Shown here: positions 30,517 through 42,235 of the stretch, in pieces
Layout of the letters: the number at the start of each line of letters is the position of its first letter
How positions within the stretch are numbered: position 1 is the stretch's first letter
Origin: Phaseolus vulgaris
Taxonomy: Eukaryota; Streptophyta; Magnoliopsida; Fabales; Fabaceae
NCBI RefSeq assembly: GCF_000499845.2
Contig: NC_023759.2
Coordinates: 35,712,464-35,776,463 of the forward strand
DNA length: 64,000 nucleotides
Direction of reading: 5' to 3'
The notes under the pieces: model-generated
What the model saw: the letters and a program-made list of their open reading frames with translations, nothing else
Told to the model about the DNA's origin: nothing
The model's database searches: none
Position numbers and translations under genes: made by a program

Positions 30517-33099
30517 CTAATCTTCAGAGGGTACAATCTTCCCATCCACCACCTCGTTGCTGATCGACACCATGGAAAGGTCGAGCTCAGGGTATTGACA
30601 TGCTACTTGCTCCAGAGCGGCGTCAAACCCGGCGGTGAGGACTTGGGCAGCGCTCTGCTCGAGCTCGTGTGTTTGCTTCTTCAGTTCTTCCGTTTCCTCA
30701 TGAGCTCGAGCGAGTTCTTCAACAGCTTTTTTGCCTTCATCCCGAGCATGAGCCAGCTTTGCAGCAATCTTTTTGGCCTCCTCGCGAGCTTCAGCGAGCT
30801 CGGCGAGAGCATTGTCCCTTTCCTTCTCGACCTTCCCAAGGAGAACCTCCCGATCTGCCGATCTCTTCTCGAGATTCTCCACCCTGGACGCTTCCGCCTT
30901 TTTTGCAGCCTCTAAATCTGCCACCTTGAGCCTATAGGGGACCAGCTTGCTCTCCAAGTCAATCTTCTCTTGGAGTTGGAGGTGCAGTTTTTGGCGCAGA
31001 TCGGAGGCTTCTTTGCGCGTGCTTCTTAGCTCCGCGTCCATTGAATCCTCCAACCTCGAGTGCTCCAGCTCAGCCATCAGCAGGTTGCAAGTGAGCTTTT
31101 CAGCCTCAGCCCTTATCATCAGGTTTGACTCCTTGAGCTCGGAGTTTTCCCCTTGAAGCTTCTTGAGAGAGTCCTTCACAGCTCTTGATACAAGCAATGG
31201 AAGATCTTCCGCCATAGTCTTCAGTTGGGCTGTGAAGGGCCTCAAGGTCTCTTCAAAGGAGGTTGGGAGGCTTGAGGTTGCTGCTGGAGGTGTTGGAGGG
31301 GTTTGGTGCTGACTTTCACCACCACCCTCTTGAGTTTGTAGGGCAAGGGGAGCTTCTAGGCGTGGTGGTGAGGTCGGGGATTCTGTTATCAGTATTGGCG
31401 AGATCTGAGCGCCCTCGTCTTCTCCTAACGCGGCCCCAGCAATAGATGTGGTGGAAGGAGGACCTTCTCCAACAGATACAAACGGTTTTGAGGCGCTTGA
31501 AGGGTCCTCTGCGTAGTTAGGGCCGCTGCTTTCGACCACTGGGGGCGCGGCGGCCAAGGGCGTTGCTTGGACTGGTTGAAGTGGAGCTGGATGTGAGGGC
31601 GGTGTTGGTATTTGAAGTGCAGGTGGTGAAGAGGTGGCCGCCCTCTTTCTCTTGGTGATGAGGCCATCCTCAGTCTCTTCATCATCCTCTTCTTCCTCTT
31701 CCACCACTTGAGGAGCCTTCCTCTTGGGTCTCCTCAAGACCAGTTTTTTCCTTTCTGGGGCGGGTAGTACCCCAGAAGAAGTTGGACCTCGGGGAGGAGT
31801 TTTGCCTTGAGTAGCGGCGATCGCCACCACCGGGTTGGGCACAGTTTGGGAGCCCGCCGCGAGCTTGTGGGATCGGGCGATCGCCCTCAATTCCGCCAGT
31901 TTCCCTTTTCCCAGCATGTTATCTGCACAAGGTAAAGAACAGATGAGCAACCAAGGCAAAAGCAAAACATGCAAGTGCATTCATACAAAGATGACACAAG
32001 TAGTACATGGATGAAAGATCAAGATCAACACAGAATAATGGAATGCCAAAATAGAGTGGTGAAGACGCTAAGTTAGTGTTAACTGGAAGTGAGAGACTTG
32101 GTGCTAGGGTAGGAGCTAACCTATGTGTATTTCGAGTTGGCTCTCGAAGAACTCGAAGGGAATAATTGAGGTAGTGGGGAAGGTGATGTTGACGGCGGCC
32201 ACGCTCTTCCAGAAGAGACAAAGATCTTTGTCTAACTCCCCCATGTTATCAGGACTTCTTGGTCTTCTGAAGCTGTCCTTAGAGTCCTTGTCCCCCTTGT
32301 GTACCCAATACAAGGGGAAGCCGTCAAGCAGTGAAGGGTCTTGCTCATTCTGGCACACCTTCACGAACTTCCCTTTCCAGTCTTTATAAGATTGCTGGAA
32401 GATTGAGAAGATTGATCTCCCAGCAATCCCGTTCAAGCTGACCCAGAGGCGATCTCCGGGATTCTTTGCCTCAAACAGGAAGAGGAAGACGTCGACTGAG
32501 GCCGGCAGCAACAAGTGCGCACAAAGAATTTGGAACGCCCTTATAAACGCCCAGCTGTTGGGATGAAGCTGGGCAGGGGCGATGTTGAGCTCGGTCAGCA
32601 ACTCTCTCTCAAAACGAGTAAAAGGAAGCCTAAGCTTCACTTTCTTGAACAAGGTAGTGTAGATGAAGCAGAACAACTCGCCGTTGTTCCCCTTATCGTC
32701 CGCGCAGATCGGTTCACCCGGGAGGCAGGGCAGCACGACCACTTTGCTATCATGCTCCTTGTGGAAGGAAAGATCGGGTTGATCTCCTTTCCTCAATCGG
32801 TGCACGCCCAACTCAGTGTTTATCGAGGAGGTCTCTTTTAGCAGAGTTGGGGTGGCCCAAGGATAGAGCTCCTTATAGTCTTGCGGAGGAAGGGAGGCTC
32901 CTCCGGCGAGTGGTGGAGTTGCCTGGATAGGGTTGGCATGAGAAGAGGCAGGCCTCTCAGCCTGTGTAGAGGGAGCACCAGAGGCTCGTGAGGGGTTGCG
33001 TGCTGATGGAGGATTTTCCCCAGGGGCAACCCTACCAGTTTTGGGTGGAGGGTTTCGCGATGAAGAAGGAGGGTTAGCGGTGGACTTTGTGTGAGCCAT
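30517..33099 (-). CDS. Antisense two-exon gene of the Tat element (Transposase_28-like plus coiled coil)
   Basis: Exon 1 runs 33099-32121 and exon 2 runs 31922-30517 on the minus strand. The 198-nt intron begins GTTAGC at 32120 and ends TTGTGCAG at 31923. Splicing joins ATAG to ATAACATG, keeping the frame (EIHI-DNMLGK), for a 794-aa product. Residues 1-80 are proline/serine-rich. Residues about 140-320 carry the domain annotated as putative gypsy-type transposon (FTRFERELLTELNIAPAQLHPNSW). After MLGKGKLAELR come a basic stretch (KKLVLRRPKRKAPQ, nuclear-signal-like), a long proline/serine linker and about 200 residues of heptad coiled coil. No enzyme motif is visible. Both exons are open although pol on the other strand is broken. 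Splicing is inferred. Confidence 0.75.
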
Positions 33100-33559
33100 C
33101 GCAGGAACTGCAAAGGAAAGAGAAAGGGATGAAATGAAGATAGCAGAGAATGACTCGATTGGGGATGAAGAAGATAGAACGAACGACTAAGGGTTCGCTG
33201 GGATAGACGTTATCAAGGACGAAAACTTAGGTTACGAGAAAAAGAAAAACAGCCCACAACGTATGCTTCAGACAGATAATGGATGATGCAAACCGATTAA
33301 AATGCAACAAACACCAATAGGAGGAGTAAAAGGGTTACCTTTTTATGATCGGATGAGCGATGAAGAAAGTTGAAGATTGAGAGAGACGAGGAGTTTCGGA
33401 GTTCGCAGAGAAAGCGTTTGGAATGCTTGAGGATAAAGAAAGATGATGGAACAGTGAAAAGCGCGAAGGGTTTAAGGGTTTCGAACGTTGTAGGAAGCGC
33501 AAACGGCAATTGAAGACGACCGTTGATGAAGCCACGTGTCGTTTGATTAAAAGGGGGGT
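33100..33559 (-). other. Upstream region of the antisense gene
   Basis: No coding sequence supported. It must hold the antisense promoter or leader if the gene is transcribed. A purine run AAAAGGGGGG (33549-33558, plus strand) at its end is the probable polypurine tract of the Tat element. Confidence 0.45.
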
Positions 33560-34347
33560 TGGTGGAGCGTCAGAAGGGAAGTACATCGGGAAGTCTGTGT
33601 AGTCGCCAATTGTTGGCTTGGTGTTCTCGGATCTCTAGTGTGTGCAACCGGCAGTCACCAGAGTTGCGCCATAGTCGCCATACGTGAGTACTAGGAGATC
33701 AGGTGGTTAGAGACCGCCGAAAGGGGCACATCGCTGAAAGATCAGGAAGGCTTGCTTAAAGCTTTCAAGAGGTACAAGTACGGAGGATGAGGTTATCAGA
33801 TGATCATTCCCTAGCCAAAGGTCGAGGCAAGGGAACAGTTCCCCAGAACATGCATGATGTGCAAGTGAAGCAGATCGTGATAGCGGCAGGCGAGACCACA
33901 GAGAAGGTGTGCATGGTGACACCCCGTACTCGCCACTTAAAGGATCGCGCTCCAAGGAAGCTGTGCAACAAGTTGCTCCTTACATAGGTAACTTAGTCGA
34001 ATAGCTTGAAGAGTAGAAGTGACGCTCAAGTGGAGGGCTCCAGATGGCGACACATGTACAGCTGGATGCAAGCCACGTGTCCAGAGGTGTAACCGTCAGG
34101 AGAGAGAAAGTGCTCAGGTATATAAGGAACTCTTAACAGACTTTTGAGGTACGCTTGAGAACACTTCAGTACGCTTTTTAGTACATTGAGATTCACTGCG
34201 CACGGTTCCTTGAGTTTAGATATTCTCTCTGAGTTTTTGGTGATTCTGTCACTGACTTGAGCCTCGGAGCGCGATCGGCCGCAGCGACGCCACTCTGTTT
34301 TCTTCAGGTTCTTGCGAGGAATTAGGGCGTGAGGAGCAAAGGCTACA
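33560..34347 (+). repeat. 3' LTR of the Tat element
   Basis: From about TGGTGGAGCG, right after the polypurine run, to GGCTACA. A TATA box (TATATAAG) is at 34119-34126. The left border is placed by the purine run and is uncertain by some tens of bases (an alternative TG is at 33596). The 5' LTR is missing, so no pairwise check is possible. Confidence 0.65.
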
Positions 34348-36084
34348 TAATTATTATATGATGATAATAATAATATTATATGATACTATGTTTGATTTAT
34401 ATGAGTGTTTCCTTTCATGTTTGTTTATATGTGATGATCATAGTTGTCATTATATTTAAAAGTATTATGATACTTAATTTTGAAAACATTTGTGTGATAT
34501 TAACCACCACCACTTGTGCAACATGCACCTATTGATTAGTATATTTATATATTTAATATTTTTTCATGTTATGGTTGTAATAATGAATTTTGTTTAAAAG
34601 GTCATAACAGGCCTAAAAAGTTTTTGTCGGAACCGCAAATAATAATAGTACACTGAAGCAGTTATAATAAACCATGACCAATCAAAACATAAGTACAAAG
34701 TTTGTGTTTCTAAGGTGCATGTATCCCTCCATTCAAGGGAAACTACCTAGCTACAACTTCAGAACCTTATTCATTCTTTTGAATACTAAAAAGGAAGTCT
34801 TAGTGGAAAAATTGCAGAAAAATCTCAGCCAATACAATATACTTGTTTCTAAAATAAGTTAGAATTTCATCTCTCCAAAACCAAATTTTGAACTTTTAAA
34901 AAATAATAAGTATTAAAACTTATTTACATAAATGATCATATATTATAAATTTATATAATATATTATATTTGGAAATACCATTATAATTATGTATCATATA
35001 ATATATTATATTTAAAATAAAATTATGCATAAATTATATTTATGTTTTCAGTTATTTAGAAAATGAATTCTAACTTGTTTTAGAAATATGTCTATTTCTA
35101 AAAATAAATTTCAAAGAATTTTTTTAAATCGTTTTGTAAATATCTTTTTTTGAAAAGAAAATTGTCTTATTTATCTATATAAACATGACATTTTCTTTCT
35201 GCACTTCGTATCTTCTTCCTCATCTTGATATTTTTTTATAAAAATATTAATTTAATTTTTTTATAAAAATATTAATTTAATTTTTTTAAATCATAAAATA
35301 TCTTTTAAATTTTACAATTTAAAATATATTTTTATATTTGGAAATTCTACAATTTAAAATATAAATTATATTCTAAATTATAAAATTCAGAAGGTTTATG
35401 AATTATATAATTTAAAAATAAACAAAAAAGCGCAAATTGCCACACACGAGTTCAGTTATTCTCTCTCCTTAACTATTATCCCACATGGCTAAGTCTGAGT
35501 GAAGTTGGAAAATTCCATGACTCCAGTAATATTCCTGTTTATCATTCTAGACTCTAGAAATTAATACATCTCTAAATCTCAGTGAGATATCAATTTAAAA
35601 ATTATTTAATAATAATATAAATTAATTTAAAAATTAATATTTTTTATTTTTAAAATAGATTTTAATTTAATCACTATAACAATTAATTATTTTTATATAT
35701 AAAAATTAATTTCTATTTCATAATTTTTTGTATGGTTATGTTTACTTAAATTTTAGGTATTTTCATCATGCTAGTATTCCAAAATTTAAAATATGGATCT
35801 ATGTTGCTTTAAAGTTTTTTTTATTAGAAATCTAAATTAGTTTTTAATCACAATATAATTTAAATTATAAATTTCAATCGAATAATGTAAATTATAATTT
35901 TAATCTTTTAGGAAAGTGTATTCATGTTTACTTCAGTCATGCTAAATAAGACACATATTCCTTAGTTAGTAAATATAATTATACTTTTTAATAAATTTTT
36001 TGCAATAAGATTGAATTTTATTATTACACAATTTTAAATATAATTATGCTTCTATGTCATTCCCAATAAAAAAAACTATATAGA
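34346..36084 (+). repeat. Inner inverted repeat, left arm (about 1.7 kb)
   Basis: Begins CATAATTATTATA and ends ACTATATAGA; the reverse complement is found at 47297-50066. Shared landmarks are the ATGACCAATCAAAACATAAG region (34674) and the CCCACATGGCTAAGTCTGAG region (about 35480). Alignment is lost at 35549-35757 and resumes to 36084. A 62-codon open frame at 34674-34862 is conserved in both arms but differs by substitutions only as expected for copies; I do not call it a gene. Confidence 0.88.
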
Positions 36085-37054
36085 TTTTACTATATATTGC
36101 TTATTTTTAAAAAAAATAGTGTAAATTCCCTTCAATCATAAAATAAATGTTTTCCCTAAACAAACTAACATTCTGAACAAAATATCACAATATAAAGAGT
36201 GTAGGTTTTATGAAATGGATATAAAAAATATTTATCACAAATTATTATTATTTATCTGAACATAATTAAAATATTAGTATTATTGTTAGTTAATTGTCCA
36301 TTACATGGAGATTTAAAAGATATTATTATGTGTAGTAATAATTTTAAGCATTGTTATACTTTTATAAATTATGTTAATTTAAAATCATGGATAGTTTATT
36401 TTATGATACATACATCCCAAGAAAACATCTAAATTTGAAAAAATAGCTGGGTAAAAACTATAATGCCAATGATAGTTGGATTTGAATAGAGTATAGGCTC
36501 ATAAATATTATTTATGGGGAATAAAAATTATTTGTTGCTTGACATTAATTAATTTGGTGGAAGGATTGATATTTTTATCACATAATTTTTTTTTATCGAC
36601 AATAAAAAATACGGCAGAAATGATTAATCACATAACTTGTTTTGGTTTCTTTTGTTTCATCATCACTGGTCAAAATTGGAGTGAGGCCACTTGACTTGTA
36701 GATATGTTTTTTAATAAATTAAAATTTTAAACAAAAAATAATTTTAAAATTTATTTTTTATTCTATTATTTAAAGATTAAAATATATAATAATATTATAG
36801 TTTAAATCATTAACACTTATAAATTATTAATTATAATAAATTAATTTAAAATTTTAGAAAAATAATCTTTAAATTTATCCAATTAAAATTATTAATTAAG
36901 TGTGTTTTATAAATTTAAAAAAATAAAAAATTATTATAAAAAAATTGGTGAGTTATTATAAACATTCAAAAAATAAGTAACCTAATTTCGCATCTAAATA
37001 TCTTTATAAATATTTGTTAAAGAAAAAAATAATATCTTGAAAATTAAAATTAAC
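36085..37054. other. A+T-rich stretch, nothing recognised
   Basis: Very A+T-rich; no ORF, RNA gene or element border seen. Confidence 0.5.
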
Positions 37055-37061
37055 TTATGAA

Positions 37062-37140
37062 GTAGTTAATTTGTAAGGACTCAAATCCAAATCCCTTCAA
37101 AAATTAAGGAAGCATCAACCACTAGACCAAACAAATTCTT
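37062..37140 (-). repeat. tRNA-like (SINE-like) A/B box sequence
   Basis: On the minus strand TTTGGTCTAGTGGTTGATGC (box A-like) is followed about 35 bases later by GGATTTGAGTCC (box B-like). Consistent with a tRNA-derived SINE or tRNA relic; the 3' part was not defined. Confidence 0.4.
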
Positions 37141-37159
37141 TGGTTATACTACCATTTTT

Positions 37160-37243
37160 ATTATACTTATTATTATTAATTTAATTTATACATATTATTA
37201 TTAATATAATTTATACATATTATTATTAATATAATTTATACAT
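37160..37243 (+). repeat. 25-bp tandem repeat
   Basis: About three copies of AATATAATTTATACATATTATTATT. Confidence 0.8.
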
Positions 37244-37430
37244 TTCCCTCTGGAAGCATATCCTTCAACAACTGAAGCAATTTCGTTAAGCCTTTATCAG
37301 TTCATCCATTTATTGCCTTTAAATTCATCAATCTTAACACCACTGAGAACTATGTGAAGTTAGTTGATCTAGGATACAATGGAGTCTCTGCATTGCTTGA
37401 CATACTTCTATATTCATGCGCTTCTGCAAA
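37236..37430 (-). pseudogene. CACTA (En/Spm) TNP2 transposase fragment
   Basis: 65 consecutive codons on the minus strand read AETPLYPRSTNFT, then VVLRLMNLKA and LTKLLQLLKDMLPEGNV, which is the N-terminal part of plant CACTA TNP2 transposases (the region with PLYPGC..(Y/F)T and LLQ(L/F)LK(D/E)MLPE). Two stops lie inside: TAG where a lysine is usual and TGA where a tryptophan is usual. Nothing else of the transposase was found on either side, so this is an old relic of an autonomous CACTA transposon. Confidence 0.75.
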
Positions 37431-38057
37431 AGAATCAGCTCCCACATCACAAATCATATTTCAAAGAATTTACTCTAAACTTTAATTGTTAAAATTTTAA
37501 ACGAGTGAACTCTTTATGAACAACTGGTTCTAGTAACAACCTCCCAGCCTGAAAATTACATTTCAAAGAATTTCAAGGCAATAACAATTTTGAGAATCAA
37601 AAGATCAAAACTAGAATACAAGATACAACAAACATGAAAAACTTATTACACGGGTAAGTTTTACTTATTTCATTACATTGCAAGTATAAGGGTATTTGGA
37701 CTAACATATGTCTTTACTTTAATTAAAGTTGTGGCCGGCACAAACTTTTAAGTGGAAGGAGCATAACAAGTTTACTAAAATTCATCTACCATAAGGTTAG
37801 ATATCTTTTAATACATATAATAATTATTTTATGTCGAACTTGTATGAGATTAATGTTTATACTTCTTTCTCATTTTAGTGTAATGGGCTAGTAGTCTCGT
37901 TCAATGTGACTACTACATGATAGTACTGAATGAGAGCAATTATTTAGGTGAGTACCATTGACTCTTGGACAAAGGTAACATATTTAAACATAGAATGATT
38001 TGAATTTTACCTTTATGATGACTATATAATCACGTGCGTGAAATGTTTTAGGTCTTC
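37431..38057. other. No gene recognised
   Basis: May contain further decayed CACTA sequence, but I see no motif that proves it. Confidence 0.45.
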
Positions 38058-38066
38058 AATGATATA

Positions 38067-38764
38067 TAGGGGTGGCAAAGCGGGCCAGCCTGCTCCGCAT
38101 TGACCTGCCCCGCGCTTGGCCCGCAAAAATGCGAGTCGGGTTGGCCCGCCTCGCAAAGTTATTGCGGGCTAGAATTCCCGACCCACCCCGCATAAGAGCT
38201 GGCCCGCGGGTTTGCGGGTCAGCCCGCGTTCTTTTTTTTTAAAATTAAATATTTTTTTTTTACATTTTGTTCTTAAAAAATTGTCAAATTAAACCTATAT
38301 ATTTGTTATTATCAAACCTAATTATTTTTCTTCCTTTTCAAACATAGTCAAACATAAAAAAAAAAATAAACATTAAGATAAATATCAAATATCACTATTC
38401 TTCCACTTCCAAAACATTAAAAATACCTAATTCCAAAAACATTAAACATAAACATAAACATTAATTCAAAAACATTAAACATAAACATTATTGACATTCT
38501 TCTATTTCAATAACATTGGGTGCCGCCTTAGAAGAACTTTCATCCATTTTTTCATAATTATAATCTTCTTCGTCATCTGCACACATTAAAACAATGACAA
38601 TTTTTTTTTCTTGCGAGTTAGCGGGCCAGCCCGCCCCGCCCTGCTGCTGGCCCGCGCAGGCCGCGGGCTAATGTGGGTTAGCGGGTTGAAAAGGTCAACC
38701 CGCCCCGCGTTTTTTACCAGCGGGCCGCGGACCGCGGGCCAGCCCGCTCCGCTTTGCCATCCCG
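38067..38764. mobile_element. TIR element (MITE-like), 698 bp, with 9-bp target duplication
   Basis: Ends are imperfect inverted repeats (GGGGTGGCAAAGCGGGCCAG at the left; CGGGATGGCAAAGCGGAGCG as reverse complement of the right). AATGATATA flanks both sides (38058-38066 and 38765-38773). The termini are very G+C-rich with iterated CGGGCC/GGCCCGC words, and the centre is A+T-rich. No ORF. A 9-bp duplication suggests Mutator-like; if the boundary is off by one base an 8-bp hAT-type duplication is possible. Confidence 0.8.
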
Positions 38765-38773
38765 AATGATATA

Positions 38774-39391
38774 CATCTATTGTCTTAATATGACATGCAA
38801 AAAATGAGAGAATAATGAACTACTTTCCTTCTTTAACATATGTAGTATGGTTTTATTTCCTTATTCATAAAAATTTTAGGTTAGATTACTAGATTTTATA
38901 GTTGAAATGACTACCTATGGGATGCTTTATATTTCAGGTTTTGGTTTGGAGTCAAAACCAATCTAATTTAAAAAAATGTCCAAAATTTAAGTCGAACCAT
39001 GCTCTGTTTGAAATAAATTTTGAACAATTTTTACCTTTTTTTCTATTACAAATCTATATTTATTGTGTTGTGGTCAGACATAAAATAGATATTTTTACAT
39101 CAAAGATTGAGTTCACCCTAAATTTATATCATTTATATCACTTGCATCCACATCGAATTATTAACCTATATGAAAAGCCTATTTTTACATTAATAAATAT
39201 AAATAAATATTATTAAATATATATTTGTATGTGTAAAATGTCAATCTATTTATAAAATTATAATCAACACTTCTTTTAGATGAGTCTATATTAGCATGGT
39301 CCAAAAGTCCTAATATTTAATTATTCATGATTAATTGAAAATATGTAGGTGATATTTAACCTTATAATCTTAATAATTGTCCCACCACATC
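38774..39391. other. No gene recognised
   Basis: A+T-rich flank of the Tekay element. The open frame at 38917-39216 has no recognisable domain. Confidence 0.45.
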
Positions 39392-40799
39392 TGTAACATC
39401 AATTTTTTAAAAGAACAGAAACTGAACCCTCCCCTGCACGCATTTCTTTTCTTCCTTATCTCCATTTTTCTCTCTCTCCATATTCTCTTCTCTCCCTCTC
39501 TCTTAATTTCTCTCCCAATCTTCATCTATTTTAGAATCTGATCATACCACGTTGTAGCTGAGGAGTTAAGGAACATTTCTACCCGATCAGATTTTTAAAC
39601 AGAGTAAGTTCATTTTTACTCTAAATATCCTTTGTTCTCTGTTTTTCCTTAGGATTTAGTCATCAATCTTGGTGGGGTTAGTGGAGAAGTTTAATCCTCT
39701 CAACTTATTCTATTATTTACTGAAATTTTGTTCTGTTTGGATAATTTGCATTAGACCCGTAAATCTTGAAGCTTATCCAAACGGTGGGGAATAAAATTCT
39801 AAAAGTTTCTTGGAAAGCAAGCAATTGAGGTAAGGGAAGCTAAATTTATATTTTAATAGAACCCTGGGCTAGAAGATCTGGATGTGGAAGGGACGTGGTC
39901 CCAATATTCAATTTCTCTTGCAGGGATGTTGTGTGTTTATATATATTGGATTGTTTGTTTATATATTATTTAAATTTGTGGAAATATTCGGTTTTGATGA
40001 TTTAGTATTAAAGTGTTATTTTTTTTATGTCAAATAAAAGTTTGAATGTTGTGGATCGTATTTGGAATGATATTGTATGATGAAATGGTGTGAAATTGAA
40101 TTCATACATTTGGGATAATGTATGGACTGATGTTTGATGTGTATTAAGTATTGATGCCTATGTGGTAACAGAGATCTCCGAGCTTCACTGATGATCTAAG
40201 TCACATAGACTAAGATATCAGGTGGTGAGAAGCTGATGGGGGAGTTCATGCACACCGTGACATATGAGATGCACGACTTGGGTTGTATTGAACTTACCCT
40301 GATCCTTTCTGTTGGATTCGCTGGTAATCTTTGGATCAGGTGTTAGTCTCTGGTAGGACTTACTTAATACGGGTCTTCCGGAAGACGTTGTTTGTTGAAT
40401 GTCTTGGATGTGTAGATCCATGTGAGATCTATGTGATTGTTTTAATGTTGTTAATTGAAGAAGATTGTATAATTTGAGAAATTGATCATGTAACTTGGTT
40501 TTCTCTTTTGATTTAATTGCGTATATTATAAAATTCTATTTTTACTAGCTTTCCCTTGCTTTTTTTGTTGTGTTTGAACTGCGATGACTGCATTGTACTA
40601 CGTACACGAGCAGATGATCTTACAGGTGTCTGAGGATCAGAAGAGTTTTAAGGCGTTGATTTTGAAACTTATATTGTAAATATTTGTATTTCTATATATC
40701 CTAATCACGTATTAGGAATGTTTTGAAAAACTGTAAGCTTGTATAGAAATATGTAGAACCGGTATTGTAATAGTTATATGTAAATTATGGGGTGTTACA
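39392..40799 (+). repeat. 5' LTR of the Tekay element (1408 bp)
   Basis: Starts TGTAACATCAATT and ends GGGGTGTTACA. Compared with the 3' LTR it has about 19 extra bases near 40318 (between two TTGGAT words) and a shorter CT run near 39480. Confidence 0.92.
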
Positions 40800-40804
40800 T
40801 TTAA

Positions 40805-40818
40805 TGGTATCAGAGCGG
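40805..40818 (+). promoter_or_regulatory. Primer binding site of the Tekay element
   Basis: TGGTATCAGAGCGG, complement of initiator tRNA-Met, five bases after the 5' LTR. Confidence 0.85.
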
Positions 40819-41223
40819 TTCATCCTTAGGATAACCTGAGGGTAATGGGTTTATTTTGTTTCTCTTACGTGTAGATTTTTGTTTAAGTCTAGCCTCAAGA
40901 CTTAGGTAAAAGTTTCCAATAAGATGTTTGATAAAGTTGTTTTTCTTGAAATTTTGTTTGTGTTCGAGTCAAGTTAATTGTTATGAATAAAGATGAAAGT
41001 ATTAAGAATGAAAAGAATGTTGATAGAGTGGTGAGGGTGCACACTCATGACTAGATCGAGATTGTTTTCTATCTTAATTCTAAGTAGCTAGAGTAAATTT
41101 TAGGGATAAGTTTTGATTGGTTTTTACCTGTTTCGTAGGATTATTTCTTTGAAGTTAATTTGTCTTAAAGATGTAGTTGGAAATTTTAGTAATTTCTAAC
41201 CCAATTCTTTATGTGCTTAGTAG

Positions 41224-42235
41224 ATGGCACGTAGACCACCTACTCCTCCTCCACCAATAGATATGCCCAACTTAGCTCAGGCAATAGAGTTGATGGCAAC
41301 AGCCTTGCAACAATAGAGTGCTACTATGGCACAACAACATTAGGCCACCCTTCATCAATTAGAAACAGCTAGATTAGCAGCAGAAGCATCTCATCTTCAT
41401 CAACAACCCCATACCTTTAGTCTGGAGGATTTTCTGAGACACAATCCACCCAAATTTAATGGCAAGGTAAATCCAGATGGAGCAGACCAGTGGGTGAGAG
41501 ACATAGAAAGAACCTTTGAAGCTACTCAATGTCTTGAAGAAAGAAAGTTATCCTATGCCATTTATGTACTAACTGAAGAAGCTGAATTCTGGTGGATAGG
41601 CATGAAGCAAATGATGGTAGACAAAGGAGAAGATGCCACTTGGGAGAACTTCAAAGTAAGATTCCCGGAGGAGTATTTTCCTGATAGTGTCAGGTATGCA
41701 AAAGAAATCGAATTCATGCAGCTGGAACAAGGAAATCTTTCAGTCACTGAGTATGCTACTAGGTTCAAACACCTAGCTAGATTCTACACCCAGACCATGA
41801 CTGAGGCTTGGAGATGTAGAAAATTTGAGTTTGGGTTGAAGCAAGAACTTAAAGAAGTGGTGATTCCTATGTCCATTAGAGATTTCCCTGCTCTAGTGGA
41901 GAAAGCAAAAGTAGTGGAGAGTTTGAAAAGTAGTAGCAGACTTGCTAAGCCTCAAGTGGGAGGACCTTCTAAAAGCATGCCTAAATATGAAGATAGAAAG
42001 AAACCTTATTTCAAACCTCAATCTTATAGCAGTGGAAGACTCAGTTCTTAATCACCACCTAGTTTCAGATGTTTTCGATGCGATGAGCCACATGTTGTTA
42101 GATTTTGCCCTCATCCAGTGTCAAATGTGACATGTGATAGATGTCACAGGTATGGTCATGCAACAAAAGACTGTCGTGTCCAATTGGGAGCTCCAAATTC
42201 TGGCGGAGTGCAGCAAGTACAACAAAATAGTAATA
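41224..42235 (+). pseudogene. gag: Tekay Gag
   Basis: The ATG at 41224 (MARRPPTPPPP) opens the frame; two early TAG codons (about codons 31 and 40) block it. The capsid domain follows (FLRHNPPKFNGKVNPDGADQW, AEFWWIGMK, EFMQLEQGNLSVTEYATRFKHLARF). A TAA after SSGRLSS (about 42050) precedes two zinc knuckle-like motifs, CFRCDEPHVVRFC (degenerate, lacking the usual glycine-histidine spacing) and [14 protein letters not shown]. The frame shifts at the A-run near 42232-42240 into protease. Translation past codon 30 would need readthrough, so it is inactive. Confidence 0.88.

Larger units (their letters stand above)
27314..34347 (+). mobile_element. Tat-lineage Ty3/gypsy element, 5'-truncated
   Basis: Order on the plus strand: RNase H, integrase, long 3' region with tandem repeats, an antisense two-exon gene, then a 3' LTR. 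An extra RNase H next to integrase, tandem repeats in the 3' region and antisense ORFs are recognised traits of Tat/Ogre-type elements. The whole block is visibly richer in G+C than its surroundings. Gag, protease, reverse transcriptase and 5' LTR are missing; the 5' end is fused to a copia Gag. Confidence 0.85.

Noticed and set aside
32515..32841. Plus-strand open frames opposite the antisense Tat gene
   Set aside because: Domain motifs and the splice junction support the minus strand; the plus-strand translations have no recognisable motif.
34674..34862. 62-codon frame conserved in both inner arms (also 49548-49736)
   Set aside because: Conservation is explained by recent duplication of the arm; no family resemblance.
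40218..40421. 67-codon open frame on the minus strand in the Tekay LTR (also 46518-46700)
   Set aside because: Antisense chance frame; the copy in the other LTR has a deletion that is not a multiple of three codons in effect and nothing recognisable is encoded.
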